A stretch of DNA of 64,000 nucleotides. Source: Atrina japonica (lineage: Eukaryota > Mollusca > Bivalvia > Pterioida > Pinnidae). The translations under genes were made by a program, and so were the position numbers. Positions 48,501-59,554 of the stretch are shown here, piece after piece; position 1 is the first letter of the stretch; each line of letters opens with the position of its first letter. The notes under the pieces were generated by a model. The model made no database searches and was not told the origin of the DNA. It was given only the letters and a program-made list of their open reading frames with translations. The DNA lies in NCBI GenBank assembly GCA_030159075.1, contig BROG01000140.1:1075001-1139000 (forward strand), written 5' to 3'.

Positions 48501-51500
48501 TTTCTAATAGAGTACTTATTACAAAGGAATTTTTCTTGTGAAAATGTCAACCAGAATTAGGGTACAATTGCTCTCATTTTAAGTTTTAGAATTAAAATTC
48601 TTGTCTGAAATTTTGATTGCCCAACAAGAAAATCTAGTTGCCCGTAAAGACAATAATAATTTATTCAATTTTGTGTTTTTTAAATTTATTGTTATTCTAA
48701 TAGATTATTTTTATACGATATATACAATGTATTGTTTCTGTATGATGCTTTTACATCTAAATTAACTGTAAATGCATCATTATTACAATACTATCACTCA
48801 ATTACTAGTTTATTTACTATTTCATGATGTTGCTACTAGAATTAGGGTACAAAATCAATGTAAATTGCAAAAGTAAGTTTCACTATTGTTAGATGTCAAC
48901 AGTCATCCATTTCTATGTATTTCATTAAAACACTTTATTTTGAGTAACTATTTTACTTTTATCATTCACTTACATTTAATTCAGATTTTACAATTTTTTA
49001 ACACATGCAATGTTATGAGTTTATTTTACTTGTTCCTGAAATTCAGGTCAACAGTACTGGTTCTTTTATTTACACAAAGATAATTCCACATCCTCCACTA
49101 ACAAAAGTTTAGCAGTCAACCCACGATGTGTTCTGTGACATTTTTGGCCATGAGGTAAAGACTAACTTGTTTAATTGTCAATAAAATAATTATTTAAGTT
49201 TCTAATTGTTTTTGTAATGTATTTTGATACTAAAAAGAGAAGGAAATGATCACTTTTGAAACTGAAAATGGAATCTTAATTTTCAGATACTGCGTCAGTG
49301 GCAGTGGGCCTACTCACCAATACTGCGAGTTCAGACCTTAAATGTATACTGAAACGATTTCTTAGACCAATGTCAGATACTGAGTGGATTTTTCGAACCC
49401 TGTAACTGATACTGAGACCAGATCTTAACTGATACTGAGACCCAGATCTTAACTGATACTGAGACCCAGATCTTAACTGACAGAGTTTTTTTTTTTATTT
49501 TGAATATTGTTTTATGCCACACTAAAATATTTCTCAGTTACATGGTGGTGACCAGTTTGTAATGGTGAAGGAGAGAACCCCATTGACCAGGAAGAGACCA
49601 CCAGCCTTCCAGAAGTACACTGGCAAACTTTCTCACAAAAATCAGCTTAGGTTCCAGCAGGGCTTCAACCTGCACTGACCAGACGTGAGAGACCTAATGG
49701 TTCAAAGTATGATGCTCTAACATTTCTGGCATGGAGGCTGATAGATATCCCGTAAATATTTGTATACCTATCAAATTAAAACCCCTGTACCTCACACTCA
49801 AAGAAACATACAAAATACTGACACTATAAATATCTGATTGCTAAAATCTGGTTATACTAAAAAGAAAACTGAACTTACAATTCCTTTCATCATACTGTAG
49901 AAATGTATTGCACAGTTGAAGTTCTCTGTTCCAGTCAGGACTAGGAATGTTTTCCATAACAAAACAGCGGTGATGCCAAGTTCCATAAGACTTTGGATTT
50001 ACTTTTAAACATGATTCTAAAAACCAGAGTTCTTCATTCATAAGCTTATCTAGTTCCTCAGTTGACCTAGATAAACAAATATAAATCAGTTGAACTAAAT
50101 ATAAAAACAAACATTGGTAAATTTAAAATATGCACTTTAACTGAACTTCATAAAATTCCATTTCTCATTTTATTCTATCATTAGGACTAAATATTTCTAT
50201 TTACTGAGAATATCATTTGTTGCACCGTTAAAAACTGTATCCCAATCAGGTCACAAGGACCTTGACCTTGGTATCATTTGCAAGGTTTGTGTTTGTTAAA
50301 TATGCATGCCAAATACAAAGCCACTATCACTTATGGCTTGAAAGTAGAAAGATATTTTTAGTGTTAAGGTCATTGTCAACACAGGGTGGAGCCATAACAA
50401 ATACAAAAAGTTGTTGTAAGCATTAAGCTCAGGATCAAGGTCACAGCACAATTCCTACATGTATAAGCCTCCTACACCACAATGTATGGTCCTATTGATC
50501 CCATGTATAACAATCAATGAATATTCTTAATTTAGCTGGCAAGAAAATGTAAAATTAGCCTTGTATTTGATAGACATCTAAACTTCAGACAATTGGGCAG
50601 GTGTGACATTATCATTTGGTACTGATGTTTTCAAAAGAAATTTGAAGAAGACTATAGTGATAGTTATCATTTTGAAAGTGTGCAGTGTACTGTCCACATT
50701 TTTGTAATATGTGGTCATTTGAACGTTGTCTTTCTGGATTGTAATGCTTGATCACATTGTATGATTCTGTTCTGCTTATTAGTTTTAATTTCATTATGAG
50801 CATCATGCTCACAACAAAACTGAAGTTCATTGTCTTGATGTATTAGTCTCATGTTACTTCCCTGTTCCCCTCCCAGCGATGAGTGAATACCGAGCATACA
50901 TAATAACCCAGCTCTAATTGTTAATGAAAATTACTAACAAATGTCAGTTCTGTACCCTACAGACATGTTTAGGTGAGTGAATACCGAGCATACATAAAAC
51001 CTAGCTCTAAATTGTTAATGCAAATTACTAACAAATGTCAGTTCTGTACCCTACAGACATGTTTAGGTGAGTGAATACCGAGCATACATAAAACCTAGCT
51101 CTAAATTGTTAATGCAAATTACTAACAAATGTCAGTTCTGTACCCTACAGACATGTTTAGGTAGTGAATACCGAGCATACATAAAACCTAGCTCTAAATT
51201 GTTAATGCAAATTACTAACAAATGTCAGTTCTGTACCCTACAGACATGTTTAGGTAGACTGTTTCATATGTTTTCTGTTTATTCTATATCTAAAAGGTTT
51301 TATATCATTTTTTATGTGATATATGTCTACCTTGAATACTCAGATCTTTATGTTTTTCCATAATTATATCAATTATATCTGATTTCTGCGTTTTGTACAC
51401 TGAAACTTGTCTTAAGTGTGACAATAAGTAACCATTGGTATTTCCTGGTTAAACCCGTATGTTTTATTGATCTTTAAAACTTTGCACTTTATTTGTATTT

Positions 51501-54356
51501 AACAGTCAATTACCATTAAAGCTGAATATTAAAGCTGAAGTGGTATATTAAAAGATCATGAATCATGAACATTTGTCAGCTTTTGGTCAAACTAGTACCA
51601 TAATTTATCTAATTAAGGCGCCCTTTTAGGGGTATTTCAGATTTATGAGCAACTTAATTTGTGTCAAAAAACTAACTTTCAGATGATAAGGTGCCTTAAT
51701 TGGAGTTTCGTTGATATGGGGTTTGAAATCCACCTCAAGTATCCGTGCAACATGTCAATAATAAATACAGTCTAGATGTTGTTCATTTATTTTTATTAGT
51801 TAATCCAGATCATTATCAGCTACAAACATCTATAAAAGTGAAATCTTTCTGTGAATAAAAATTCCTTTATGTTGTTTATTTAGTCTACCGCATGATGAAA
51901 ACAACTGATGAGTCCACAATTATCACTTGGAATTATACTCTGTTCTCGATAAGTACTGATCCATAATCAATCAAGTTTGTCAAAATAAATACACTTCTTT
52001 ATCATCATGCTGGTGTAATTAATGTAGCCAGTCTTTAACTTCATATTGTTATGAATTATATCAAGAGCAAAACTGATTTCAAATAGAAAATGAAATCTGG
52101 GTAATGTACCAAATTATTTGTTGGACATTCAAGAAATAGACTTTAACCTGTGCTGCCATCTCTTAACTGCTTAGACATACCTGTGAGTTGGTAAATCAGC
52201 CACTTATTAATTAGGCATGCCCTAAACAAACAATCCATGATGACTGTTGGTATCAATTATGTAACTAACAATGCTGAATTCAAAATGCTGATACGGAAAA
52301 GTCAAAACAATTGGTTTTTAAAAATCGGGATCGAAGTACCGACTAAAGTGTATTGCCTAATGTCTGCTGATTCACACCAACACAAAGTTTAGAAATCTAT
52401 ACATCAATTACCAAGGCAAATAAATAAACATCTGAAAGCAGTACAAAGTCAAGAAAGTATTACAAAACAATTATAATGGACGCTTTAACACCACAACTCG
52501 GATTAAACTTAGTAACTGTACTCTGCAATCACATAACTGCCAGAGGCAAATATAGATTCTGCTTTCAAGCTGAAGACTGAAGTGAAGATGTTGTGAGTCG
52601 TTCTAATCAGTCTCTGTTCATTCTAATCAGTCTCTGTTCGTATCTAAAATCTATTCAGTAATGATTTAATTAACCTGATGTTAAAAGATCGTCTGGTCTT
52701 ATTTATTTACTGTATGTTATCATTAAAGCTGTCATTTTCATTTTTTTTGGGGGGGGTGTATTTTTTTTTTCCTTTCTAAGGGTGCCTTTATTAAAATAAA
52801 TAAACATAATTTTGGTCTTGGTGGTGCCTTAATTAGAGCAGCACCTTAATTAGATAAATTACGGTACATTCAGTTACAAGAATATATGAGTCTGGTTACT
52901 TAAAATGTCTTATGTTAAACTGTTTGAAAGGTGTTCTTTCAAAGGCTGTTGTGAGCTGGTCCAATTTTTTTTCCTGAAAGTTGATTTTTTTTACCTATTA
53001 TCTTTCAAATATAAAAATATTTCTTTTCTAAAATTCCACAAGGTATAAAAATCTGGGTTGACTGCTAATATTTCCCCAGTTAACTTCAGTCCTTCTTCAT
53101 CATATTCCCCTGCATTTCTCTGAAATTAGACAGAAAATACTTGACTGAAACACAGTTTCAATACATCTGTAACGAAATAACACAACACAAAGCAAAAAAA
53201 AAAAAAAATGGTTCTCAGGCCCCGCCACATGTAGTTTTTACCCCCGCATTCAATTTTTTTAACCACTATACCTTAAAAAAAAGGTTTTCACACATGTAGT
53301 TTATCATGTACATTACTACATAATCCCCTTAGATCACATCTTGTCGTAACAATTTTTTTAAACCATTAGAGCTTTGTACATACCTGCCTGTTGCAAAAAA
53401 AATGTGTTTTTTCACATATTCATCAACGGATTCTTGTGTGAGTCTCCGTGAATTCATTTATTTTGAAAAATCAATATACCAATAGGGTAACAATAACAAA
53501 AATGAAACCTTCTATGTAGGCAGTTCCAAAAACCCTTCAATTATATCTGTGCAACATTACCCCTCATATGTTTTTCCTTACATTATTTTTTACAATCTTA
53601 AAGAGACCAACCTTTCAACCTCAGATTATTTAATATTGGTGTCTCCATCTAGAAATGAAGAGGAGAATAAAAGAAAGTTGTCAGAAGACAACAAAGCTTA
53701 CCAAAATGGGTGTAAATTTTCAAAATGGGTATATGACCCACATCTGTCAGGTTTTAAGGTCAAAGGAAAAGTAAATTTTTTATTCCTTTAGTTCTGGTCA
53801 AATATTTTGAACAGTAGGTCAAAGTCCAAGGTCAAGTTCACTAGGTCAAAAGTCAAGGTACCAAATGAAGGCTCTGGTCATAAGAAATCTATACATGTAT
53901 ATGAAAAATCAAAGCTCTATCCCTCATTGTTTAAAAGATAAAGCCAGTGTTAAATCTTTTTGAAAAGTAGGTCAAAGTCCAAGGTTAAATTTATGTTGAA
54001 AAGTAGGTATCAAATCCAAAATCTGATCATTAGATCATATAATATCAAAGCCCTATCCCTCAAGTTTTAAAAGATATAGCCAAGATAAAAGAAAAGTAGG
54101 TCAAAAGGACAAGATCTACTAAGTTAAATATCAAAGCCCTGTCCCTTTTGTTTAAAAAGATACAGGGCAGGTCAAAGCTTTGTCTACCGACGTCAATGAT
54201 GTCAATGACACTGGGTGTCTGGCATTAGCTCTCTGGACTTTTGTCCCAGTGAACCTCACTCTAAAACCTATCTCTTAAGTAACAAATACAGTCACATTTG
54301 GTTAACATTTTCCATCCAAAGATTATAAAATGCTAATAGTATGTACATGGTAACAC

Positions 54357-54423
<67 letters not shown>

Positions 54424-54571
54424 CACACACACACATACACAACACACACACAACACAAACCTTTTTAAAACTTGCTTGTGTAGCAGCAGTGTAAAGTTTC
54501 AGCTTTTTCTCCCTTTCCTTCCGTTTTGCTTCTTGCTGCTCTGCAGTTGTCTTTACTTTCAGTCGTCCATG
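33360..54571 (-). CDS. RABGGTA: Rab geranylgeranyltransferase alpha subunit (RABGGTA), 12 coding exons, initiator exon not located
   Basis: With RABGGTB this subunit forms the enzyme that adds geranylgeranyl groups to C-terminal cysteines of Rab GTPases presented by REP. Exons in transcript order: 54571-54461, 53119-52995, 50066-49879, 46003-45806, 45527-45444, 44988-44906, 43409-43311, 41439-41276, 40460-40372, 35596-35462, 34587-34315, 33523-33360. All join in frame, giving 570 residues plus the missing Met (571, against 567 in human). Five PPTA helical repeats are visible: [50 protein letters not shown] and [17 protein letters not shown]. Next come an Ig-like region (about residues 237-351), a linker, and a C-terminal LRR domain ([21 protein letters not shown]) ending [13 protein letters not shown]. 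The second residue is His, as in the mammalian protein, where it contacts the catalytic zinc site. The domain order is that of animal, not yeast, alpha subunits. Confidence 0.96.
34315..34587 (-). CDS. RABGGTA: RABGGTA exon, LRR core
   Basis: Encodes residues 427-517, including [18 protein letters not shown] and [18 protein letters not shown]. The donor AATT|gtatcc is weak, but its phase is the only one that joins correctly to the last exon. The acceptor is ttttag. Confidence 0.92.
34661..35300. repeat. ~57-bp degenerate minisatellite, split by a SINE
   Basis: The unit is GGAAGTGGCTGTTATAGATG followed by GGTGGCTTTAATACGCAGAT and CATTTGTAAACTTGAG. Some units are shortened to the first half. 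The SINE at 34761-35046 sits between CAGATCAT and ATATCATTAGTAAAC, so an ATCAT-like word is found on both sides. Confidence 0.85.
34761..35046 (-). mobile_element. tRNA-derived SINE, first family, near full length
   Basis: On the - strand it reads from GGGAGCCGACCTGGCTCAGT (head with A box) through GAGTTTGAATCC (B box) and the core to the AATAAACAAACAAAAA tail. It is the best-preserved partner of the copy at 28051-28314. Confidence 0.88.
35462..35596 (-). CDS. RABGGTA: RABGGTA exon, helical linker
   Basis: Encodes [20 protein letters not shown] through [11 protein letters not shown] (about residues 382-426). It matches human KWCLLT...LMRALDP and AVDPMRATYLDDL. The acceptor is gacag and the donor gtaagt. 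Confidence 0.93.
35740..35922. mobile_element. 183-bp TA-flanked MITE (pogo/Tc1-mariner-like ends)
   Basis: The left end is TA-CAGTGAAACCTGTATATAG. The right end, read inward, is TA-CAGTAACACCTGCTATAGC. Both arms contain a ...TATAG.GG.CC block. Internal CCTTATA words recur. It lies inside a RABGGTA intron. Confidence 0.72.
36095..39720. repeat. 39-bp minisatellite, about 90 units, 3.6 kb
   Basis: The unit is GATAGGTAAACATCTAAAGT followed by CTCTACTGTGTACAGGTAT; deletion variants of about 24-27 bases lack the GTATGATAG part. The core (37240-38720) is regular. The flanks (36330-37240 and 38720-39640) are scrambled, with partial and rearranged units. The 39-base period keeps frames open on both strands for over 340 codons, which is why a [13 protein letters not shown] frame and a [13 protein letters not shown] frame overlap here. 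It lies in the RABGGTA intron 35597-40371. Confidence 0.95.
39705..40005 (-). mobile_element. Diverged tRNA-derived SINE
   Basis: GCAGTGAGGGTTCTTTTCTG and GTGCCAATCC match the core of the first SINE family (CAGTGAGGGTTCTTTAACGTG). On the - strand there is a B-box-like GGTCACGGGTTTAATTCC near 39970. It abuts the right end of the 39-bp array. Confidence 0.6.
40372..40460 (-). CDS. RABGGTA: RABGGTA exon, [16 protein letters not shown] segment
   Basis: Encodes [20 protein letters not shown] then LHSVEPENK (residues 353-381). It matches human LQSELESCKELQELEPENK. The donor AAT|gtaagt splits the following Trp codon. Confidence 0.93.
40553..41165. mobile_element. Foldback MITE, family A, with an internal 54-bp array
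   Basis: The left arm (AAAGGGGCATTAGCCATGTC to AGATTAATGTACAATAAC) matches the element at 18297-18629. The right end reads back as TTTAAAGGGTCACTAG to AGATTAATGCACAATAAC. Inside are a strong inverted pair (ACAAATGAACGCTTGTCAGA at about 40630 against its complement at about 40760) and about five units of TTTGTTATTGTATGGGAGAC, TGCAGTGGGATATGTAAATA and TACACAGACATC. Confidence 0.7.
41276..41439 (-). CDS. RABGGTA: RABGGTA exon, end of Ig-like domain
   Basis: Encodes residues 298-351 ([20 protein letters not shown] onward to AEYKVGSRF). The frame and exon phases fit exactly, but sequence similarity to the vertebrate Ig-like domain is weak, as usual for this region. Confidence 0.85.
43155..43310. 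repeat. ~23-bp minisatellite, about six copies
   Basis: The unit is AACAATATTTACCTATGAAA plus AAC. It runs to the donor of the RABGGTA exon at 43311. Confidence 0.85.
43311..43409 (-). CDS. RABGGTA: RABGGTA exon, Ig-like domain middle
   Basis: Encodes [20 protein letters not shown] then [13 protein letters not shown] (33 codons, phase 0 at both ends). The acceptor is tttgtag and the donor gtaaat. Confidence 0.85.
44020..44640 (+). repeat. ~130-150-bp diverged tandem repeat, about four copies
   Basis: Units contain ACATTTTTCGTTAATCAAGG, GGCCATAACTCCTCCAAATA, TGCTAAAAGTGGCGATCAAA, CTTGTTACCAAGTTTGA and GAAAATCNGATAATATTNGT. Confidence 0.75.
44906..44988 (-). CDS. RABGGTA: RABGGTA exon, start of Ig-like domain
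   Basis: Encodes [20 protein letters not shown] then LLTSPIK. It follows the WLLGR motif, as in the human order. The donor AAA|gtaagt is phase 0. Confidence 0.85.
45444..45527 (-). CDS. RABGGTA: RABGGTA exon, fifth PPTA repeat
   Basis: Encodes [20 protein letters not shown] then HRWLLGR, nearly identical to human [24 protein letters not shown]. Confidence 0.97.
45806..46003 (-). CDS. RABGGTA: RABGGTA exon, third and fourth PPTA repeats
   Basis: Encodes [16 protein letters not shown] through [20 protein letters not shown] and QDDILLK (65 codons). The acceptor is attgcag. The Phe codon before HCWDYRR is split T|TC across the 3.9-kb intron. Confidence 0.97.
46085..47330. repeat. 104-bp tandem repeat, six regular units then degraded
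   Basis: The unit begins GAAACTGATGACTAATGCTT, continues ATATAATTAGGTCAGATAGG and ends ACATTGTTAGTTCAATA. After about 46720, units become chimeric with the neighbouring 58-bp repeat. It lies in the RABGGTA intron 46004-49878. Confidence 0.93.
47330..48000. repeat. 58-bp minisatellite, about nine regular units
   Basis: The unit is GTGAGTTTATTTCTTGTTCT followed by AATGTCAACAGAATTAGGGT and ACAATAGATCACAGAGTT. Isolated fragments (GTCAACAGAATTAGGGTACA and similar) reappear at about 48545, 48835 and 49025. Confidence 0.94.
48010..48335. repeat. 24-bp minisatellite, about 13 units
   Basis: The unit is ACTGATACTGAGACCCAGAT followed by CTTA. It reads through as ILTDTETQ repeats on the + strand (48149-48355), which is not a gene. 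Three more units sit at 49405-49480. Confidence 0.95.
49495..49750 (-). mobile_element. tRNA-derived SINE, second family
   Basis: On the - strand: a tRNA-like head (AGCATCATACTTTGAACC, then GCAGGTTGAAGCCCTGC), a body with GCCAGTGTACTTCTGG, and the tail AAATATTTTAGTGTGGCATA. The tail matches the unit of the 45-bp array at 11934. Confidence 0.78.
49879..50066 (-). CDS. RABGGTA: RABGGTA exon, second PPTA repeat
   Basis: Encodes [34 protein letters not shown] and DERN. It matches human [20 protein letters not shown]. The acceptor is atctag and the donor gtaagt. Confidence 0.97.
50876..51258. repeat. ~94-bp tandem repeat, four copies
   Basis: Units read GTGAGTGAATACCGAGCATA, CATAAAACCTAGCTCTAAAT, TGTTAATGCAAATTACTAAC and AAATGTCAGTTCTGTACCCT, then ACAGACATGTTTAG. 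Copies are almost identical, so expansion is recent. The frame at 51067-51363 is repeat. Confidence 0.95.
51259..52994. other. RABGGTA intron sequence, nothing recognised
   Basis: AT-rich single-copy-looking DNA with a T/G homopolymer run at about 52740-52775. No exon or element was identified. Confidence 0.5.
52995..53119 (-). CDS. RABGGTA: RABGGTA exon, first PPTA repeat
   Basis: Encodes [40 protein letters not shown] and N, plus two bases. It matches human ANPDFATLWNCRREVL. The acceptor is tttcag and the donor gtaaaa. Confidence 0.94.
54359..54455. repeat. (TA)n/(CA)n microsatellite
   Basis: About 29 TA dinucleotides, then CA-rich sequence, ending just before the donor of the RABGGTA His2 exon. 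Confidence 0.95.
54461..54571 (-). CDS. RABGGTA: RABGGTA exon, N terminus from His2
   Basis: Encodes [20 protein letters not shown] through AATQASFKK. It matches human [12 protein letters not shown]...ATQAVFQK. The exon starts directly at the His2 codon after gatag, and an in-frame TAG lies just upstream, so the Met codon must be on a separate exon. The donor is AAG|gtttgt. Confidence 0.92.
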
Positions 54572-54739
54572 CTATCAATAACAAAATAAAACTAAGTCAT
54601 TACATGTATGTGTTTGAATGTTGGTCTGTTTTATATCCCTGAAACATCAGATGAAGTGCTGTAACGTTGGATTTACACTTGGACTTTGAATGGCTATGCA
54701 CAAAACACAACAATGTGCAAAAGCAGTCAACATTATAGG

Positions 54740-54995
54740 TCTTAATATTAAAACCTACAATGTATGACTTTCTCTTTCAAATCATCCAAATTTATTGATA
54801 TTAAGACCTATGACTTTCTCTTTCAAATCATCCAAATTTATTGATATTAAGACCTATGACTTTCTCTTTCAAATCATCCAAATTTATTGATATTAAAACC
54901 TATGACTTTCTCTTTCAAATCATCCAAATTTATTGATATTAAAACCTATGACTTTCTCTTTCAAGTCATCCAAATTTATTTTGTTGAATTTGTCA
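54740..54995. repeat. 46-bp minisatellite, about five copies
   Basis: The unit is ACCTATGACTTTCTCTTTCA followed by AATCATCCAAATTTATTGAT and ATTAAG. Fragments (TCTTTCAAATACATCCAAATTT and similar) persist to about 55170. Confidence 0.92.
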
Positions 54996-55229
54996 TCCAA
55001 AAGCTTTGATTTGACATGCATCTTAAACAGCACAGTGATATAATATTAGAAATATATTACTATACAAAGTTCTCTTTCAAATACATCCAAATTTAACAAT
55101 TTATAATTGTAAGATACAATAAATCATGAATATAAATGTATCAAAATCTTTATCAAAATCATCCAAATTTATAGCTTTGTTGTGCACAGTTTGTCTCTAT
55201 GATTGATTATTAGAAATGTAAATAGCTAC

Positions 55230-58200
55230 TTGATTGTATTATGTTTTACTATGATTGATACTTAAATACATGTATAGTGATGGTGCACATATGTTATGTT
55301 TTACTATGATTGATAGATTAGTTACTGTATACATGTGTGCACATGTATTATGTTTTACTGTGATTGATAGATATTACATTTTTGTAAAGGGCACACATTG
55401 TTATGTTTTACTAATTTAGATTAGATTGTAAGACATGGTGTACAATAAATGTTTTACTATGAATATAGATTAGTTACATGTATAGCAAAATCATGTGCAC
55501 ATGTGTTATCTTTTACTATGATTGATAGATTACAATGATATAGCTAAGGGCATGGTGCACATTATGTTTTACTATGATAAGGAGATTAGGTGTGTATAGC
55601 TAAGGGCATGTGCACATGTGTTATGTTTTACTATGATTGATAGATAGTTACATGTATAGTTGGTGCACATGTGTTATGTTTTACATGATTGATAGCTGTA
55701 TAGCTAAGGACATGGTGTACATGTATTATGTTTTACTATGATTAATAGATTGTTACATGGAAGGGCATACATGTGTTTTATACTATGATAGATAGCATGT
55801 ATAGCTAAGGGCATGGTGCACATGTATTATGTTTTACTATGATTGATAGATTAGTTACATGTATAGCTAAGGGCATGGTGCACATGTGTTATGTTTTACT
55901 ATGATTGATTGATTAGTTACATGTATTAAGTTGCACATGTATATGTTTTACTAATTGGACATGTATAGCTAAGGACATGGTGTCTGTGCACATGTGTTAT
56001 GTTTTACTATGATTGATAGATTAGTTACATGTATACATGTAGCTACGGACATGGTGTACATGTGTTATGTTTTACTATGATTGATAGATTAGTTACATGT
56101 ATAGCTAAGGACATGGTGTCTGTGCACATGTGTTATGTTTTACTATGATTGATAGATTAGTTACATGTATAGCTAAGGACATGTTGCACATGTGTTATGT
56201 TTTACTATGATTGATAGATTAGTTACATGTATAGCTACGGACATGGTGTACATGTATTATGTTTTACTATGATTGATAGATTAGTTACATGTATAGCTAC
56301 GGACATGGTGTACATGTGTTATGTTTTACTATGATTGATAGATTAGTTACATGTATAGCTAAGGACATGGTGTACATGTGTTATGTTTTACAATGATTGA
56401 TAGATTAGTTATGTATTAAGGACATGGTGTACATGATTGATTTTTACTATGATTGATAGATTAGTTACATGTATAGCTAAGGACATGGTGCACATGTGTT
56501 ATGTTTTACTATGATTGATAGATTAGTTACATGTATAGCTAAGGACATGGTGTACATGGTTATGTTTTACATGATTTATGTTTTACATATGATAAGGATG
56601 GTGATTAGTTTTTACATGATTGATAGATACGGTTACATGTATAGTACATGTGCACATGTTTATGTTTTACTATGATTGATAGATTAGTTACATGTATAGC
56701 TAAGGACATGGTGCACATGTACATGTGTTATGTTTTTACATGTATGATTGATAGTGTTATGTTTTACATGTATAGCTAAGGGCATGGTGGTGCACATGTA
56801 TTATGTTTTACTATGATTGATAGATTAGTTACATGTATAGCTAAGGCATGGCACATGGTGTCTGTGCACTATGTGTTATGTTTTACTAAGGATTGATAGA
56901 TTATGTTACATGTAGATTACATGTATAGCTACGGACATGGTGTCTGTACATGTGTTATGTTTTACTATGATTGATAGATTAGTTACATGTATAGCTAAGG
57001 ACATGGTGTACATGTGTTATGTTTTACTATGATTGATAGATTAGTTACATGTATAGCTAAGGACATGGTGTACATGTGTTATGTTTTACTATGATTGATA
57101 GATTAGTTACATGTATAGCTAAGGGCATGGTGCACATGTGTTATGTTTTACTATGATTGATAGATTAGTTACATGTATAGCTAAGGACATGGTGTACATG
57201 TGTTATGTTTTACAATGATTGATAGATTAGTTACATGTATAGCTAAGGACATGGTGTACATGTGTTATGTTTTACTATGATTGATAGATTAGTTACATGT
57301 ATAGCTAAAGACATGGTGTACATGTGTTATGTTTTACTATGATTGATAGATTAGTTACATGTATAGCTAAGGACATGGTGTACATGTGTTATGTTTTACA
57401 ATGATTGATAGATTAGTTACATGTATAGCTATGGACATGGTGTACATGTGTTATGTTTTACTATGATTGATAGATTAGTTACATGTATAGCTACGGACAT
57501 GGTGTACATGTATTATGTTTTACTATGATTGATAGATTAGTTACATGTATAGCTACGGACATGGTGTACATGTATTATGTTTTACAATGATTGATAGATT
57601 AGTTACATGTATAGCTAAGGACATGGTGCACATGTGTTATGTTTTACTATGATTGATAGATTAGTTACATGTATAGCTAAGGACATGGTGTACATGTGTT
57701 ATGTTTTACTATGATTGATAGATTAGTTACATGTATAGCTAAGGACATGGTGCACATGTGTTATGTTTTACTATGATTGATAGATTAGATACATGTATAG
57801 CTATGGACATGGTGTACATGTGTTATGTTTTACAATGATTGATAGATTAGTTACATGTATAGCTAAGGACATGGTGTACATGTGTTATGTTTTACTATGA
57901 TTGATAGATTAGTTACATGTATAGCTAAGGACATGGTGTACATGTGTTATGTTTTACTATGATTGATAGATTAGTTACATGTATAGCTAAAGACATGGTG
58001 TCTGTGCACATGTGTTAAGTTTTACTATGATTGATAGATTAGTTACATGTATAGCTAAAGATTGGTGCACATGTGTTATGTTTTTACTATGATATAGCTA
58101 GTTACATGTATAGCTAAGGACATGGTGTACATGTATTATGTTTTACTATGATTGATAGATTAGTTACATGTATAGCTAAAGACATGGTGCACATGTGTTA

Positions 58201-58495
58201 TGTTTTACTATGATTGATAGATTAGTTACATGTATAGCTAAGGACATGGTGTACATGTGTTATGTTTTACTATGATTGATAGATTAGTTACATGTATAGC
58301 TAAAGACATGGTGCACATGTGTTATGTTTTACTATGATTGATAGATTAGTTACATGTATAGCTACGGACATGGTGTACATGTATTATGTTTATATGTTTA
58401 GATTAGATACATGTATGCTATGGTGTACATGTATTATGTTTTACTATGATTGATAGATTAGTTACATGTATAGCTAAGGACATGGTGCACATGAC
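55230..58495. repeat. 62-bp minisatellite, about 50 units, 3.2 kb
   Basis: The unit is GATTGATAGATTAGTTACAT followed by GTATAGCTAAGGACATGGTG, TACATGTGTTATGTTTTACT and AT. Units at 56940-58380 are highly uniform. Those at 55230-56900 are scrambled, with deletions and fused partial units. It presumably lies in the first RABGGTA intron or upstream of the gene. Confidence 0.95.
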
Positions 58496-59550
58496 TTTTC
58501 AAGATAAGGTGATAGCTATCAGATGGCATTTTCCAAAGTATCCTGTGACTGGAATAATTAGAAACACAATTTCATGTATATAAAGGAAATGAATGGATGT
58601 CATGCATTGGTTGTGCATGTCTTAGAATATCTGTCCTTAGCATATTACAATTCCAAATTTTGTTGATTCAAGAAGAATGCTAGAGGGAAATCAACCCTTG
58701 TTGGCACTGACTTTCAGTATGATACTAATGATGCTATGCTACTGGCAGATTCATTATTACAAACTTGGAGACATTATTTTCGGTCAAATATTTTCCGGAA
58801 GTGCTAATGATATTCTAAATATTTGACTTCATAACTAAACTGCAGGAAAAGTGTTGCCTTTGTAAGATCAGATTGACTCCCAAAGAAGCTTTTCCCTCAT
58901 TTGTAAAACAGGAGCTGAGCTCACTTTTAGGACAGTGTCATAATTTATATTACATGGTTATATTCAAAGCAATGTAACTTTAATGTTAAAAACAACATGT
59001 AAAACTTCTGATGAATGCTTTTGTCCTCTCCATATCTGCTACATAGTACATGTTCTTACCTGTATGTATTATTATTTATAGGTAACATTTAGATATAATA
59101 ATAGTTTGGGTATGAAATGCAATGTATGAGGCAATCAGTGAATTTAGCTCCTTTTAAAACCCAATCTACATGTAAATGCCATAATTGTGACTGTGGGAGG
59201 AGCTATTCTCTGACAGCAGATTCTTGTTTTAAAATCTTGCAACATCATTTCCCCACAATTTGTGATAAGACATTGTTGGATAATGGTTGTACTGAAAGTA
59301 TCAATTGTCATTTTTCTTGCATGTTATGTCACACAGCAGCAAGTACTACAGCAAGAAAATAGACATAAACAGTACAAGATTGATGTAATTATTAAGTAGG
59401 CAGATTGAAAGTTGCACTTTTAGTTGCAGCTTAATAGATCTAGTTACACAACTTAACAAGTAAAAGTGAGTACAGGTTTCCTTGGTTATATTTAAGCATT
59501 AAAAACATGTATTTTTATATATTGTTGATTTGAGTGTCTAAGCAGTTTAT
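58496..59550. other. Non-repetitive AT-rich sequence
   Basis: No gene was recognised. The stretch around 58988-59060 (AACATGTAAAACTTCTGATG, CCTCTCCATA) resembles 63497-63560, suggesting a dispersed repeat. The frame at 59117-59362 has no start context or family match. Confidence 0.45.
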
Positions 59551-59554
59551 ATAG

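Noticed and set aside
55230..58495. CRISPR-like repeat array
   Set aside because: Units are head-to-tail without unique spacers and the window is eukaryotic; the same applies to all other arrays here.
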